DNA of 64,000 nt from Rhodosorus marinus (GCA_029953675.1 JAMWBK010000007.1:1860001-1924000); one strand, 5' to 3'; positions 44,858-55,856 are shown, numbered from the stretch's first letter. The notes: generated by a model not told the origin, from the sequence alone. A program made the numbers and translations.

Positions 44858-46569
44858 GCTTATCGTCAGAAACCATCAAACAATAACCATTCTCAAGTAG
44901 AATCGCTAGCCAAGCCGGCCTCATCCCAAGTCGTAAGCCTCTTTGCAAACTCCCCACCACCGAGATGGCCGTCGACCAATTTCATCTTAGTACAAAAGTA
45001 CGATTATTTACTATGTGCTAAACACAGACGTGAAAACTTGTTTTTGTCCCGCTTGGGACATTTTTCAAAAGTGCTTTTATCGACAAACTTGTCCCATCTA
45101 GAGACGTTATTATTTAGAAAATAGTATAATATTGATATTATATTTGAAGAACAATTATTGAGGTTTATGAAAAAGAGGGAATTTGTATGGATATTCATTT
45201 TGGAACCTTTCTTTGGGGAACAGCGGGTATGGAGAGAACGGTTGATGGAGTTTTGGTAAGCGGTGGCAGTGTACTTAGGTGTAATAGTTTGAATTTGGAC
45301 GTGGTAGAATCTGTGTTGTCTGTCCTGGCTAGGTGGAATCCGGAGGATTGCTTTTGAAGGCATGACGTAGTGTAAGGCAATGAATACGGAGATGGTCGTG
45401 GCTCAAGGAAGCTAGGCGGTGGAACAAGGGAGGCAAGGGCAGTGTTGAAGAACCTAATTACATAAGATCAATCAAAAATCCTGTTAAATCTCCCTTTACA
45501 TGCTTCATCACTCAGAAGCTCTCACCCAAGGAGCTTGCTTCAGCCGAGGAAAGATGCGCGTTTGTCTACCGTGGAACACAGCCTCGTTCCCCTAGGAATT
45601 GAATCTCCTCGCTTCATGGATCTTGAAGAATGAAATTGGACAACTGGATGAATCCCTTAGGAAATCCATCGTGCCCCCAATTCGGTGTCACAACTCGGTT
45701 GTTTGGGTCGAGCTATGCCGGATTGCTCTTGAAAGAGCGATCATTGCCCCTTCCTGCCTGGGTTCACAAGTTAGTTACGTTAGTCTGGGGGTATCCTCAG
45801 GTTAGCGCAATCCTGTATGAAAAATTATTAAGCTACTCAGGTTATTCAGGTCGCTGCTAAGAAGATCCATCCAGAGATGTTCATGAGCAAGGCGCACAAC
45901 AGTATCCATACATTCCATATCTATGAGGAAAAATCGAAGCAATATCCAACAAAGGCATGTTTTTACTGAAATTCATAATCCAATGTGCGTACAGTCACTG
46001 TCAGCAGAAAGCTCAGGCGCTGGAGTTGATTGAGCAATTGGTCCTCTTCGGAGGAGAGCGGCACTTCAGTTGAGGCTATACAGTCCGGCGACTGGTAGCT
46101 AGTGCTTGGTACCGAATATCTGGAAAGGTATAGATCAAAAATCTGGTTTGTTTAGAGAACTTTTTAACATTTAGGTTTGATAGGGGGGGGGATAGGTCGG
46201 TTTCGACGGTTCGCGAACGTCGGAGGCGATGGATATGCCCTCGAATGACCTCGGAAGAGTAGCGACAGCGTCTTTAGTGTTGCAAAGAAATCTTTTTGAG
46301 TCTGTGCGTAGAGAGGTCTCCGAGGAACCTGGGGTTGAGCGGGCTATACGCTGTCGGAGAAAAATGGAGCAAGACCAGTTTCGTTTTTACTTTTTTCTCA
46401 CTGATCAATGACGAACCAAAAAGGCTAGCTATTTTTTTTTTTTTCATACCAAACCTCGCCTGTCCAATTCCCCGGAGCATGGTCTGGTCAGTAGCAGAAT
46501 AGCTCGTAAGCACAGACATGAGACGCACTGGTGCCTGTACGTAGGCATTCACAGGATCCGTACGAGCAA
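44858..46569. other. Intergenic, nothing recognised
   Basis: Short frames only; AT-rich at 45090-45180. A pure T run (about 46431-46443) is the only notable simple sequence. Confidence 0.45.
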
Positions 46570-47475
46570 TCATACTGGGGCGCAGGTACAGGTCATCTCG
46601 CACTCACCGTGTGTTTCATTCGGAGTCTCACTCTCAGTTTCATCCGAACTGATACTTATGTCTGGCTCCGGAGTCATAGACGGAGTTCCACTATCGCTAA
46701 AGGTTGGGGCTATGCTCACTTCTACCGTTGGGGCTTCACTTTCGCTCTGGCTTGGAGGCATGCTCACTCCTACCGAGGGAACTTCACTTTCGCTATGACT
46801 TGGTACCATACTGTGGCTGAGGGTGGGGCTTGGCGTGCTGCTTGGTGTACTGCTCGGCTTCTGGGTGGGATTCCTCTTACAATTCAGCTTGATCTTGCAT
46901 CTTGTGAACTTGTCATCCTTAAACTTGACCTCGCAGTCCTTCTTGCCTCTCTGTGAAAAGGCGAATTTCGTTTGGCCGTTCTTAGCCACCTTTGCCCAAG
47001 AAAAAATGCAAAGGTTGTCGTTGCAGCAACCCTCTCCATCGCGTCCAGGTAATGCTGTGAATTCGTCAAGACACACTTGCACAGAGATTGGCCCTTTCGA
47101 AGGCGGGTTCAGGGCTTGTTTCTTTAGGAACGGGTTCTTAGTCTTTTCTCCGCACGTGCTCGATACGCCCGCTTTTATACTCGAGAATTTCCAGTTATTA
47201 CGACTGGAAAATCTGAACTTGATGCACGTCTTTCCACCAGACTCCGTGATAAACACACATGCTTTCCCTACTACGTCAGAATTCGCCCCTCCATTGACAG
47301 TAAGGTTGTAGCATGTTTCGCCGCCTTCACCGAGGGATACATCATCGAACATATCCGCGTATGTCGAGCATTTTTTCGCCTGCCTTATTGCAGTAGCATC
47401 TAGTTGGAACCCGCCGGCTGCACAACTGCCGAAGGCTAGGAACACCAAGACTAGGAACGAACAAAGCTTCATCAT
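46570..47475 (-). CDS. Secreted Cys-rich protein with Ser/Pro/Glu-rich tail
   Basis: A single-exon ORF of about 301 residues. The start ATG 47475 gives a textbook signal peptide (MMKLCSFLVLVFLAFGSCAA); an in-frame ATG 27 bp further upstream is possible. The mature part has a ~170-residue domain with many cysteines (CYNLTVNGG, CIKFRFSSRNNW, CLDEFTALPG, GEGCCNDNLCIFSW) and one N-glycosylation sequon (NLT). A ~100-residue low-complexity stalk of PSxSES/TPSxTPS repeats follows, then a short Cys-rich end (GECEMTCTCAPV). This is the plan of a cell-wall or extracellular-matrix protein whose stalk would be O-glycosylated. I do not recognise the Cys domain. Confidence 0.75.
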   Translation of the reverse strand: MMKLCSFLVLVFLAFGSCAAGGFQLDATAIRQAKKCSTYADMFDDVSLGEGGETCYNLTVNGGANSDVVGKACVFITESGGKTCIKFRFSSRNNWKFSSIKAGVSSTCGEKTKNPFLKKQALNPPSKGPISVQVCLDEFTALPGRDGEGCCNDNLCIFSWAKVAKNGQTKFAFSQRGKKDCEVKFKDDKFTRCKIKLNCKRNPTQKPSSTPSSTPSPTLSHSMVPSHSESEVPSVGVSMPPSQSESEAPTVEVSIAPTFSDSGTPSMTPEPDISISSDETESETPNETHGECEMTCTCAPV

Positions 47476-50400
47476 ATTTCTTTCACTACAGAGCTGCTTC
47501 AATAGGGCTGCAGAACTCGGACCGTGTCTGTTCTACTCGTCTTGCAATGACATCGACTACGGATATTCTGTGCTTTTCGGAGTTTAAGAAGTGATCTCCT
47601 TTCAGCCGTCCAAGCCAGAGTAAAGGAAGAGTGAAAGGTATCTTGAATGGTTCAGTAGATCCTACACTGAACCCCAACAGACTCTGTCGCTCTTAGTGCT
47701 CCAAAGAGGCCAGATCACTTTCCGTGTGCTCTTTTTTCTCAGGACAACACAATACAGGGTGCCTGACGACTGGTCTTTAACGCAAACCAGTTGAGATGAG
47801 ATCTCCCCGGGGGAACAGGCCCTTTTCCGTATCCAATCCTTTTCTTTCGAAAACGGGATCCTACGTGGATAGCGTGGACAAAATGATATTGCAGCGCACC
47901 AATTCACCCCTGTTGAAACCAGGGTCACAGGTCGTAGTAAAGGGAACAGTAATATGAAGCAAAGGGGGGAAGTTTGGACCTTCCCCAGCGATACGTCTTC
48001 CGAACGCTACCTTCGGTACCTTCCCTGCCGATCCTACAACTTTGTACCACCACCTCAAAGCCAGACCTCGAAGGCGCAGCTTTAAGAGATCCACCAACAT
48101 ATTTTTAACAGAAAAAACCCTAACCCAATTCCTGTACCAAAATTAAACGAATTGAGCTCCCATCAATAACCCACAAAGTTTTTACAATATTTTACGTTCT
48201 TAGAATTATTGTCTGAAGATAAATTTAGTAATCAAAAAAAAATTTGAAGTACACTAAATCATTTATTTTAATTAGTTTATTAGCTCTGAACCTTTGATTT
48301 AGCTCTTCTAAATATTTATAATAAACAAAATAGCGTTTTTCCTAGGGTCACGCGCCAACTGGGAGATATATCTTTTTGGAATATTTTTATTCTGATTTTT
48401 TGTCGGAATTGAAATCTACATTGGTGTATTATAAATCTAGTGTATTTTAATAAAAGTTGGGGACCGCCATGTTCAGAATGTTTGAGTGGTTTTGTTAGTT
48501 CTTTTTTTAGTACGCAAGAAGGCATTGAATATCTCTGACAGGTTCAATGGGATGAGTGGCAATTTTTCTCACATAGCCTTGGATGAGTTGCTGCTTCGGA
48601 AGGCTTCGGTAAGCAACGATAAAGATTTGGAATGCCTTTCTGGGCTGAGCTCATGTTGATATTGTGTTAGAAGATATGGAATGGACTGGAATAACCTGCA
48701 GATGTGTTATTTTCGTTGGACTGCTCTAATGTCTCCTGGGATTGGTCACAACGAATTGCGAACTGGTTGAACGCCGGGGCTTTTTGCCAGTTTGGTCCCT
48801 GACTCCTAGCATATCGGTTATGAGTTAGATTCTGCATTCCTAAACCGAAGAATTGAACGAAGGAAAAAGGGCGCGTAACCCACAGGCCATCGACCATTTG
48901 CCCCGCTTCAGCTACAACAAACGAGCAGTTCATCTGTAAACATTGTGTTCCTGGGACCTGATTAGATGTGTGAATAAAACTAACCGATCTCATGCTGTAG
49001 TGAAGATGATAAAAGCCCTGTACCTCCATCAGCTCAGCTGTAAAAACTCTCAATTAGGTCAAGAAAGCTACTCAACTAGGTCAAGAAAGCTCCCCCGCGC
49101 TCCGGATATACCCCCTTCGATCCTATCCAAACCCAACTACTAAAACTGGGAAAGTTTTTTACTAATTCATATTTTCAAAAAATGCCACCTCCAAAGGAAC
49201 TCTTTATTCTTTGTGGAAACATACAGGACCTGTCCAGTTTCTTGTTTAACGGAAGAAGAGGAAGCTGGGAGGAATTGGGATGAGGAGCATAGTTTTGATT
49301 TATTTGTTGGAGCTGCTGACGTTTGCCGGATCAAAGTCTGCAGTAAAATTCCAGACCTCAGACCTCGATATGAGGGAAAATGAGAGGATCCCGTTTCTGC
49401 TCAAAAGCACCGGGGAGACAGTTTTGGCCCCTATTCATAAGTTTTTGGATGCCCCTTGAAGGGATTATTCGCGATATTTGTCCGCGCTCGGCGCAAGTAT
49501 CTCTCGCAGCTCAGAGCAAGTTTCTTCGTAGTAGCCATTCGGAACTGCGACTTGATTTGTGGTGAAAACACCGTATTGTAAGTTCGAGGCTCATAGCGCA
49601 AGCCACGTGCATCAGGTCCCTAATGATTCTATTTCAACCTGTTCAAGATACTGAAACCCCCTCTCCACACGCCCTTCCGCTGATTCTCACCAGTCATCAG
49701 CAGTACCGCTGGCCCCTGTTCTTCAGCCCTCTTTCCTCATTTCCTCGTAGACTGAGAACTTCTTGAAAATGAAGAGCTCACATCGTTTGCTTAGTCCCAT
49801 CACCTCTAGGAGACCATTACCTTCCCCTACAATCCCAGTGTGCTCCAAGGTCTTTCTCCAAAGACCCGGCAGCAGCACCAAACACGAAATCCCACGAGGT
49901 CTTTCTTTTGCCTTTTGTTTAGAAAAAGAAAACTTAAGGATTAATATATAGAAGCTCAAAAAGTAAGACAAAATCCAAATACTTCGGTTGAAAAACAAAT
50001 AAAATAATTTCAAAAGGTAATAAGTTCTATTATTCTATAAATCGTTTGATGTATTTTAATATATATTTACTTGATATTGATTGTTGAAATTTAGATACTT
50101 TGAAGCCGCTCGATTTGCGGCTACATCCATCAACGATTGAAACGTCACAAAGCAACCCTAGACTAGAATAATCATAGAATTTGGACCATGGCATTGTGGG
50201 GAGCTTAACGTCTACATTGGTGGTTTTAGTAACATAGCGTTAAGCGTGGTTTTACTAACACACGCGCGGTAAGCGCCGCACAGGGCGTAGTACAAGCTAG
50301 GCAAAAGGAACAAAAGCGTGACAGCCAAGGCGGCGGTAGTGAGCCTCGGCTAGCATGCAGCTAGAACATCGCCATAGAGCAACACTGAAGCGGTGTTGGA

Positions 50401-50548
50401 GGACAAGACGCTCGGAGGGACGTCTACAGTACGTTTCAGATACATACTGACAGTATTACTGTCTAAGCAATGGGCCGGAATTAAGATTAGAACGGGGGAA
50501 GCAGAAGACAGGAGTAAAGCTAGTTAGTATTCTTCAAACGAATGTAAA

Positions 50549-50580
50549 CCCCCTGAGAGGAGTGTCGTCCTCTCAGGGGG
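50549..50580. repeat. Perfect inverted repeat, 13-bp arms, 6-nt loop
   Basis: CCCCCTGAGAGGA, loop gtgtcg, then its exact reverse complement. Would form a very stable RNA or DNA hairpin. Confidence 0.95.
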
Positions 50581-51721
50581 TGTAGATGTTAAGGATCGTT
50601 CTGGCTAGTCGAGCGGTTGTCCTATGAGAGAAAGGACGTCTGAGGGGTTCAGAAACTCAGGAGAAGCGTTATCGGAACTAAAAATTCTTGCCGTAAAGGG
50701 CAGACTGATTTCATAAGGTACTTCTGGACAAGGGAAAAGAGCTCCTGGTTGGTAATCTTCTAAGACCCCGCAGCCTTTACCCGACCAAGCACACCCCTTC
50801 ACAGCTTTTCTTCGACGGTTACGTAGCATAGCGCAACGTACCACTCGAGCTGCTCTGACCAGAAGAAGACTCGCTTTCCGTTGGTTAGAAAAGTTTCTTC
50901 AGTTCCTATCTCCATGGTCACCCCATGAACGAACCTGCTTGGCGGTTGGCAACCTTCTCGGAATCCAGTTTGAAGGGTAAGTTTCAATCAGTGTCGTATT
51001 ATTTAGAACAATTTTGTCTGAAATCTAGATATTCTAGAATTTTCATTCGTCGGACTAATGCGATTTAATTTATGTAATTCATAAATACGATCTGCAATCA
51101 GCAGACAAAAGCATGAATTAGAATTTTCTTCATTCTGTTGCCAGAGAAAGACTCGAAATGACTAAGTCATGCCCAAATTCACCCCTGCAAGCCAACTTGT
51201 TTTTCCTGCCAATTCGACTATACAAATTATTTTAAAAAAATTCAATACAGCACACACAAAAGAAAGCGATTAAAATAATACCAAAATATATTCTTTCCGA
51301 TTTACCAATCATCGTCCGAGAAATAGTTGCTTCCTCTTTACCAAAAAAAAGATTCATAAAATATAAATCTAAGGCTTACCAATGAATACAGACCAGTCAG
51401 ATGTCACATACTGTCCGATAAGAGAAATTAGTACAATAGTTAGTAAAAACAATATTTAATAAAAGAATCAAATATGAGGTTTATGGAATCAAAATATTCG
51501 AAAAAGGGACCGCACGAGTTCCCCCAAATCGGACAGGTGTTTTTAAAATATTTGGCTCATGTACTCCCTTTTTTATTCGTTTATTAAAGATAAGAAGAGT
51601 TTACTGTTTTACAGGACACCTTATGACATCCCTAATGACAGGATGTTTTCATTCTAAGCAGTCGCTTTTTCATGAACAGGAAATCAATTGATTAGTTTTA
51701 ATCTTTTTTGATGAAGAGTGG

Positions 51722-51762
51722 CGAAGAAAATGGATTGAGAAACGAACAATCCATTTTCTTCG
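51722..51762. repeat. Perfect inverted repeat, 16-bp arms, 9-nt loop
   Basis: CGAAGAAAATGGATTG at 51722-51737, loop agaaacgaa, exact reverse complement at 51747-51762. Confidence 0.95.
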
Positions 51763-52110
51763 AGCTCTTGCGATTCGTTGAGTCGGGTGGGGGTGTTTGC
51801 CTTCGGCCAAGGCTCTGTCTGACCCTGTGAGATCATCACTTGAAGTTTTGCTGGAAGGTATTTGGGAAGATCAAGAAATTAGAGAGGCATTGGCAATGGA
51901 AACCCGGGTCAAGTTCTCAAACCAGGTCTAGAAATATAAGGAGGAAACGATGGCTAACATGTCGAAATCCAGGTTATCGTATCGCGGCACTGGGCTAGAC
52001 AAAACCTGCTGCACCGGAACAGGGGTGGATAGGATGCCACAAGGAAGGATTGATTTGGTCCTCCCTCGCAACGACAATGATCGTTTGCGGCTAGCAGTGA
52101 GGAACCAGTA

Positions 52111-52139
52111 ATCTGGAAACCCCCGGGGGGTTTCCAGAT
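52111..52139. repeat. Perfect palindrome, 14-bp arms, 1-nt centre
   Basis: ATCTGGAAACCCCC, a central G, then the exact reverse complement. GC-rich core in otherwise ordinary sequence. Confidence 0.95.
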
Positions 52140-52999
52140 GATTGGACCAGGTTGCAGAACAGAATTAGCTGCGACATGTAGCGAAATGCGCTATCTCACC
52201 CGACAGTGACTAAGGGATTGAACACAAGATCTGTACGGTCTGATACGGGAAAGCAGCCGACGTTTGCCCACCGAATGTGTGGATTGGTTGGTTGAATAAA
52301 CCTCTTCATATAATAAAAAGCTTTCCGGTGGCTACACCGCATCGTTAGAGGGTTTTAAGAACCTTCGCCTAGATCGTCAATGGAGTGTGCAAACGTGTGA
52401 TTTTTCGGTTGAAAAAAAAACACCCATGGTAGGATGCGCTCCCGGTGTACCGGGTTCAACTTCATCAGACCGATAACGCAAGACCACGGAAGCTGCTGGA
52501 GACCCTCCACATGGCCCTGCCTTCGGAGAATCAACGCGATAAACAAAGTACAATTCAGTTCCATCCGCATATCGTCGAGACATCGATCTCCAGCACGGAA
52601 GGAGGATACGTTTTTTTCCTCGGACGGATCTCTGCTATCTTCCGAGTGAAGGAGGACTTTTGGGCTCCCCGGTGAACGCCAAGAGGGAGAAGAAGGTCGT
52701 ATGAAGGAGCCGCAGTTCTGATGTACCTACTACCTTGAGGAACATCCTTCGTTCTGGTGCTCGAGTGTGCCAAATCCCCGATCCAGCCCACTTTCCACTC
52801 CCCTGTCGAAGAGCACAGAGTGTTAAGCATAGTTGTTGGCGATCATTGCCGTGAAGGTAATGCTTCTAAACCTCAGACCTGTCGTTACTATTCCGTCGAT
52901 CTCCGAGCGAAAAGGACAAACGATCGGATAAGAGTTTTACTAGCTCTTCAAATGAAGCGCTTAGGCTTGCCAACACTCAGGATACGGAAACCGAATCGT

Positions 53000-53070
53000 C
53001 GCATGCTATCGGGTATCCTCCCGCCGACATCGCATGCTATCGGGTATCCTCCCGCTGACATCGCATGCTG
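53000..53070 (+). repeat. 31-bp tandem repeat, about 2.3 copies
   Basis: Units start at 53000, 53031 and 53062 with cgcatgctatcgggtatcct (the third breaks off after cgcatgct). Confidence 0.9.
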
Positions 53071-53154
53071 AGGATTATCATCCCATCGATAGGGGATTTT
53101 CACCACGGGTTGCCCGGAAACGGAAATGGGACAGGTTCATGAGCTCGTTCGACA

Positions 53155-53200
53155 ACCGTATACTCTCCTACCGTATAATCTCCTACCGTATAATCTCCAA
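53155..53200 (+). repeat. 15-bp tandem repeat, about 3 copies
   Basis: Copies of accgtataatctcct with small differences in the first and last unit. Confidence 0.85.
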
Positions 53201-53517
53201 CCGGAGTTCTCATCCACACACAGCGCTCATGTGGCAGGTGTGGTGATCAACCAGATCCATCTAGCCTCTCACCTTGCTAATGATCTACGAAAACTCCTCG
53301 TTGAAGAAAGCCTGAGTCTTCAGGAGGTAACAGCTCCCTGCCTTATCTGTTTCGAATGTTTGTTTACAACCTTACCAGTCAGCTTCTATCCTAGCTCGGG
53401 TAGTACTTTCTAGGCTTCAGAAACCGAAGGGACTAGATTGTTCAAAAACTTTCGGCAAGTTTCCAATCCATATTCACTGCTTTCCTTCTCCCCCGTGGAG
53501 GAAGACAACTGCGTCCG

Positions 53518-54061
53518 ATGTCTCCCTCTCGATGTGACGAAGAAGGACGAGTGACAGCAAAAAACAGAGCAGCACGACTCAAGGGAAGACAGAGAAGAAT
53601 GCAAGCAGACGAAGAAGAAAAGACAGCAGCTGATTCTCTTATCGGAAGCTTAGCTAGGTCAGGAGTTGTCGAACCGATTCTTGAGGAGCAAGAGAAGACG
53701 TGAGCGCGTTGTTTCAGACTGTCCTTCTTGCTCTCGTTTTTGTACTGACTTGTCTAGTCGTCTACATTTAATTAGGCGTATTTTGCTTCAGGAGGTAAGC
53801 ACTAAGTTGTCAAAATCGAGAGCAGAGTCTGCGGAGGTTTTTGCAGAAGTCGCTCCGCAGCTGAGAAGGGCGTCGTTGGTAGCTCGTGAGTTACTACAGG
53901 ATTTGGAGGAGATCGGTGTTCGAATAAAGTAAGGTGTTTTTCTCTTGATTTTTCCCATCGCTGTTGATCTTACTTTAAACACTATATTTGTACCTTCTAG
54001 GTCACTGAAGAACGTCCTCCGCAAGCAACTGAAAGAAGCAGGAAAGCCTGATCCATCTTGA
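53518..54061 (+). CDS. Small coiled-coil protein, KxDL-like
   Basis: Exons 53518-53699, 53776-53928 and 54001-54061 keep frame (phase 2 at both introns, each 72-76 bp) and give 131 residues. The N-terminus is basic (VTAKNRAARLKGRQRRMQ). The rest is one long amphipathic helix. The segment ARELLQDLEEIGVRIKSLKN followed by VLRKQ resembles the C-terminal motif of KxDL proteins (KXD1), subunits of BORC/BLOC-type complexes that position lysosome-related organelles. The exact K-x-D-L tetrad is not present, so the assignment is tentative. It ends 65 bp before the start of the SRR1-family gene on the same strand. Confidence 0.55.
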
Positions 54062-54126
54062 CGAGAACGGAGTTTCTTCCAACATGGACTCTTGATCGAA
54101 TACGAAGAGGAAAACAGGGGAAAACT

Positions 54127-54988
54127 ATGAGCGATAACGGATGGAAGGTAGCTGGAAAAGGGAAGGGACGGTGGAGACATAAGCCTGCCCTTGCGCAGAG
54201 TCTGAATCGCGAGCTCACCCTGGAGGACCTCGACAAGGCCAGGGATGATATTCTTCTGTTGGAGAAGCAGCTGTTGTCCTCATCACTGTGGAACAGTACA
54301 AAATCTGCTCTTTCTGAGACGCTGGAAAGGTTCCAGTGGGACGCTAGAGAGTGAGTCGACCGACCCTTCCAATGCGTACATGGAACAGCGGGGAATGAGT
54401 GTTCTAAACGGAGTCGCTTCGATGCACAGATTGTCATTTCGCGCGTACGGGCTTGGTAGCTTTTGCAGAACTCGGGAGAGTAGACGCCAAATCGTTTTCG
54501 CGAAAGCGTTGGTAGCGCATTTGAAGATCCTCGGGGATGTTTTTGTGTTTGAGCCGCAATTCCACGAGTATGATTCGATTCTAGCGAAAGAGCTCGCCTT
54601 CACGGCATCGCCGCTGTCTGACGATGCTCTATTTTCAGCCGCGAGTCCGACGCTATTCTTCATGCCTCACTGCCCGAGACAATTGTACAACAACGTACTC
54701 CAGTCCAACTGGAAGGCGACCCAGTTGTCCAACGCGATGATCATTGGGAACAAGTTCTCCAACTACTACCTCCAGATCAGACCGAGACAGATGAGGTCCT
54801 ATTTGGAAACCTCCGAGGCCATCATGGAGGAGAAAGCTATTGACGTCGAGTACAAAACGGAATGGTACAACGCCTTCAACGATCAAGCAGTCATCACTTT
54901 CGCAAAAGCTGCCTCCATCCCAATAGATGACCCACTCTGGAGCTTCAGTCCGGACCCCGCCGCTGTATCAAGCACCGGTTGTACATGA
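54127..54988 (+). CDS. SRR1-like domain protein
   Basis: Exons 54127-54350 and 54430-54988 join in frame (79-bp intron) to 260 residues. The SRR1 domain is clear: RAYGLGSFCRTRESRRQ, then VFEPQFHEYDSILAKEL, PTLFFMPHCPRQLYNNVL, and SNAMIIGNKFSNYYL. The family (SRR1 in Arabidopsis, SRR1L/BER1 elsewhere) is linked to light and circadian signalling in plants and to heme or tubulin phenotypes in other eukaryotes, but its biochemical activity is unsettled. The N-terminal ~75 residues are basic then helical (LTLEDLDKARDDILLLEKQL). The start is the first ATG in frame with the domain; it lies directly after the preceding gene. Confidence 0.85.
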
Positions 54989-55183
54989 TCCAATCACCGA
55001 TTCCTTACATATTCTACCCAATAATTGAACGATTACAGTAACGGATTTTTCTTTTACACCAATCAATGTATTTCCCGCGTTTATTTCTCATGACCGTCAG
55101 AGGATAAGTGGTGACGATCGATATTTGACTTCGAGGTGGGTAGAGAACAGCATAGTTGAAGCTTTCCGATGATCAGCACAGAA

Positions 55184-55318
55184 TGTTAACGAGGACTGGT
55201 GAATGGAGAAGTCAGAGGAGGATAAAACTGTTAACGAGGACCGGTGAATGGAGAAGTCAGAGGAGGATAAAACTGTTAACGAGGACCGGTGAATGGAGAA
55301 GTCAGAGGAGGATAAAAC
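55184..55318 (+). repeat. 45-bp tandem repeat, exactly 3 copies
   Basis: Units start at 55184, 55229 and 55274 (tgttaacgaggaccggtgaa...), with one C/T difference in the first. Each unit contains an ATG in the same frame. Confidence 0.95.
55203..55292 (+). promoter_or_regulatory. Two identical 14-residue uORFs abutting the main ORF
   Basis: The repeat creates ORFs at 55203-55247 and 55248-55292, each encoding MEKSEEDKTVNEDR and a TGA. Each TGA is directly followed by the next ATG (TGAATG), and the third ATG (55293) opens the main coding sequence in the same frame. This layout would be expected to affect initiation or reinitiation; that effect is inference. Confidence 0.7.
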
Positions 55319-55856
55319 TATCGCATGGGGTAGTTGGAAGAATGAATTGGTCGTGCGTGTGTTTACTGGAAGTAGGATTGTGGCGATCGGGCCGAATGAT
55401 TCCAAAGCGGTTCATCGACGATTAAGGTTGGTGGAAGACTTGGTTGTCGAGGAGCTGGGCTCCTACAGAGGGTATTCAGACCGTAGATGGGCGTATTTGT
55501 ATATTAAGAACAAATCCGTGGCAGGCTGTCTGTTTGCGGAAAGGCTAGCAAAAGCTTACGCGGCTACTGACGGAGAGAATTTGGATGAAAGTAGAGTTCA
55601 AAAGGCCTTACTTGGTGTGCAAATGGTATGGGTGAGAAAGACTTTTCGGAGTGATCATATAGCTACCAAGCTAATTGACGCGGCACGGGGTCACCTGATT
55701 TATGGGGCTGTCATTCCGAAGGGCATGGTTGCGTTTACTCCCCTGACCTCCAGCGGGGCTGCTTTCGCGCGGAAGTATATTCGGGAATCCGGTAATCTTC
55801 TGTTGTATAGGCCATATTCCGCAACATCCACAAGAGCGGCGTCGAGAAAGGCATGA
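55293..55856 (+). CDS. ESCO: Sister-chromatid cohesion acetyltransferase (Eco1/ESCO type), zinc finger not seen
   Basis: Acetylates the Smc3 cohesin subunit during S phase to lock cohesion; nuclear. A 187-residue single-exon ORF. It matches the C-terminal acetyltransferase half of ESCO: VRVFTGSRIVAIGPNDSKAV, VGCL-like VAGCLFAERLAKAYA, GVQMVWVRKTFRSDHIATKL (acetyl-CoA-binding region), LIYGAVIPKGMVAFTPLTS and GNLLLYRPY. The C2H2-type finger that normally precedes this domain is absent, and I find no Cys/Cys/His/His pattern in the ~300 bp upstream. So it is either a short form or has a distant 5' exon. It is convergent with DMC1. Confidence 0.8.
   Translation: MEKSEEDKTIAWGSWKNELVVRVFTGSRIVAIGPNDSKAVHRRLRLVEDLVVEELGSYRGYSDRRWAYLYIKNKSVAGCLFAERLAKAYAATDGENLDESRVQKALLGVQMVWVRKTFRSDHIATKLIDAARGHLIYGAVIPKGMVAFTPLTSSGAAFARKYIRESGNLLLYRPYSATSTRAASRKA

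Larger units (their letters stand above)
47503..53517. other. Six-kilobase gene-poor, AT-rich stretch with hairpins and short repeats
   Basis: No gene is supported. Candidate minus-strand frames at 48100-47662 and 49053-48667, and others around 50600-50990 and 52350-52830, lack recognisable domains. 48100-48520, 49900-50100 and 50990-51720 are very AT-rich. Three long perfect inverted repeats (50549-50580, 51722-51762, 52111-52139) and two small tandem repeats (53000-53070, 53155-53200) are the only clear structures. Confidence 0.5.

Noticed and set aside
47662-48100. Two overlapping minus-strand ORFs that might form a gene
   Set aside because: They are in different frames, with no convincing intron and no recognisable protein.
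48667-49053. Minus-strand ORF of 128 codons, vaguely NTF2-like
   Set aside because: The similarity is a few hydrophobic residues only; conserved motifs of the NTF2 fold are missing.
50150-50540. Possible solo LTR with faint similarity to 33.0 kb
   Set aside because: Shared words are short and unordered, and no terminal TG..CA or target duplication was visible.
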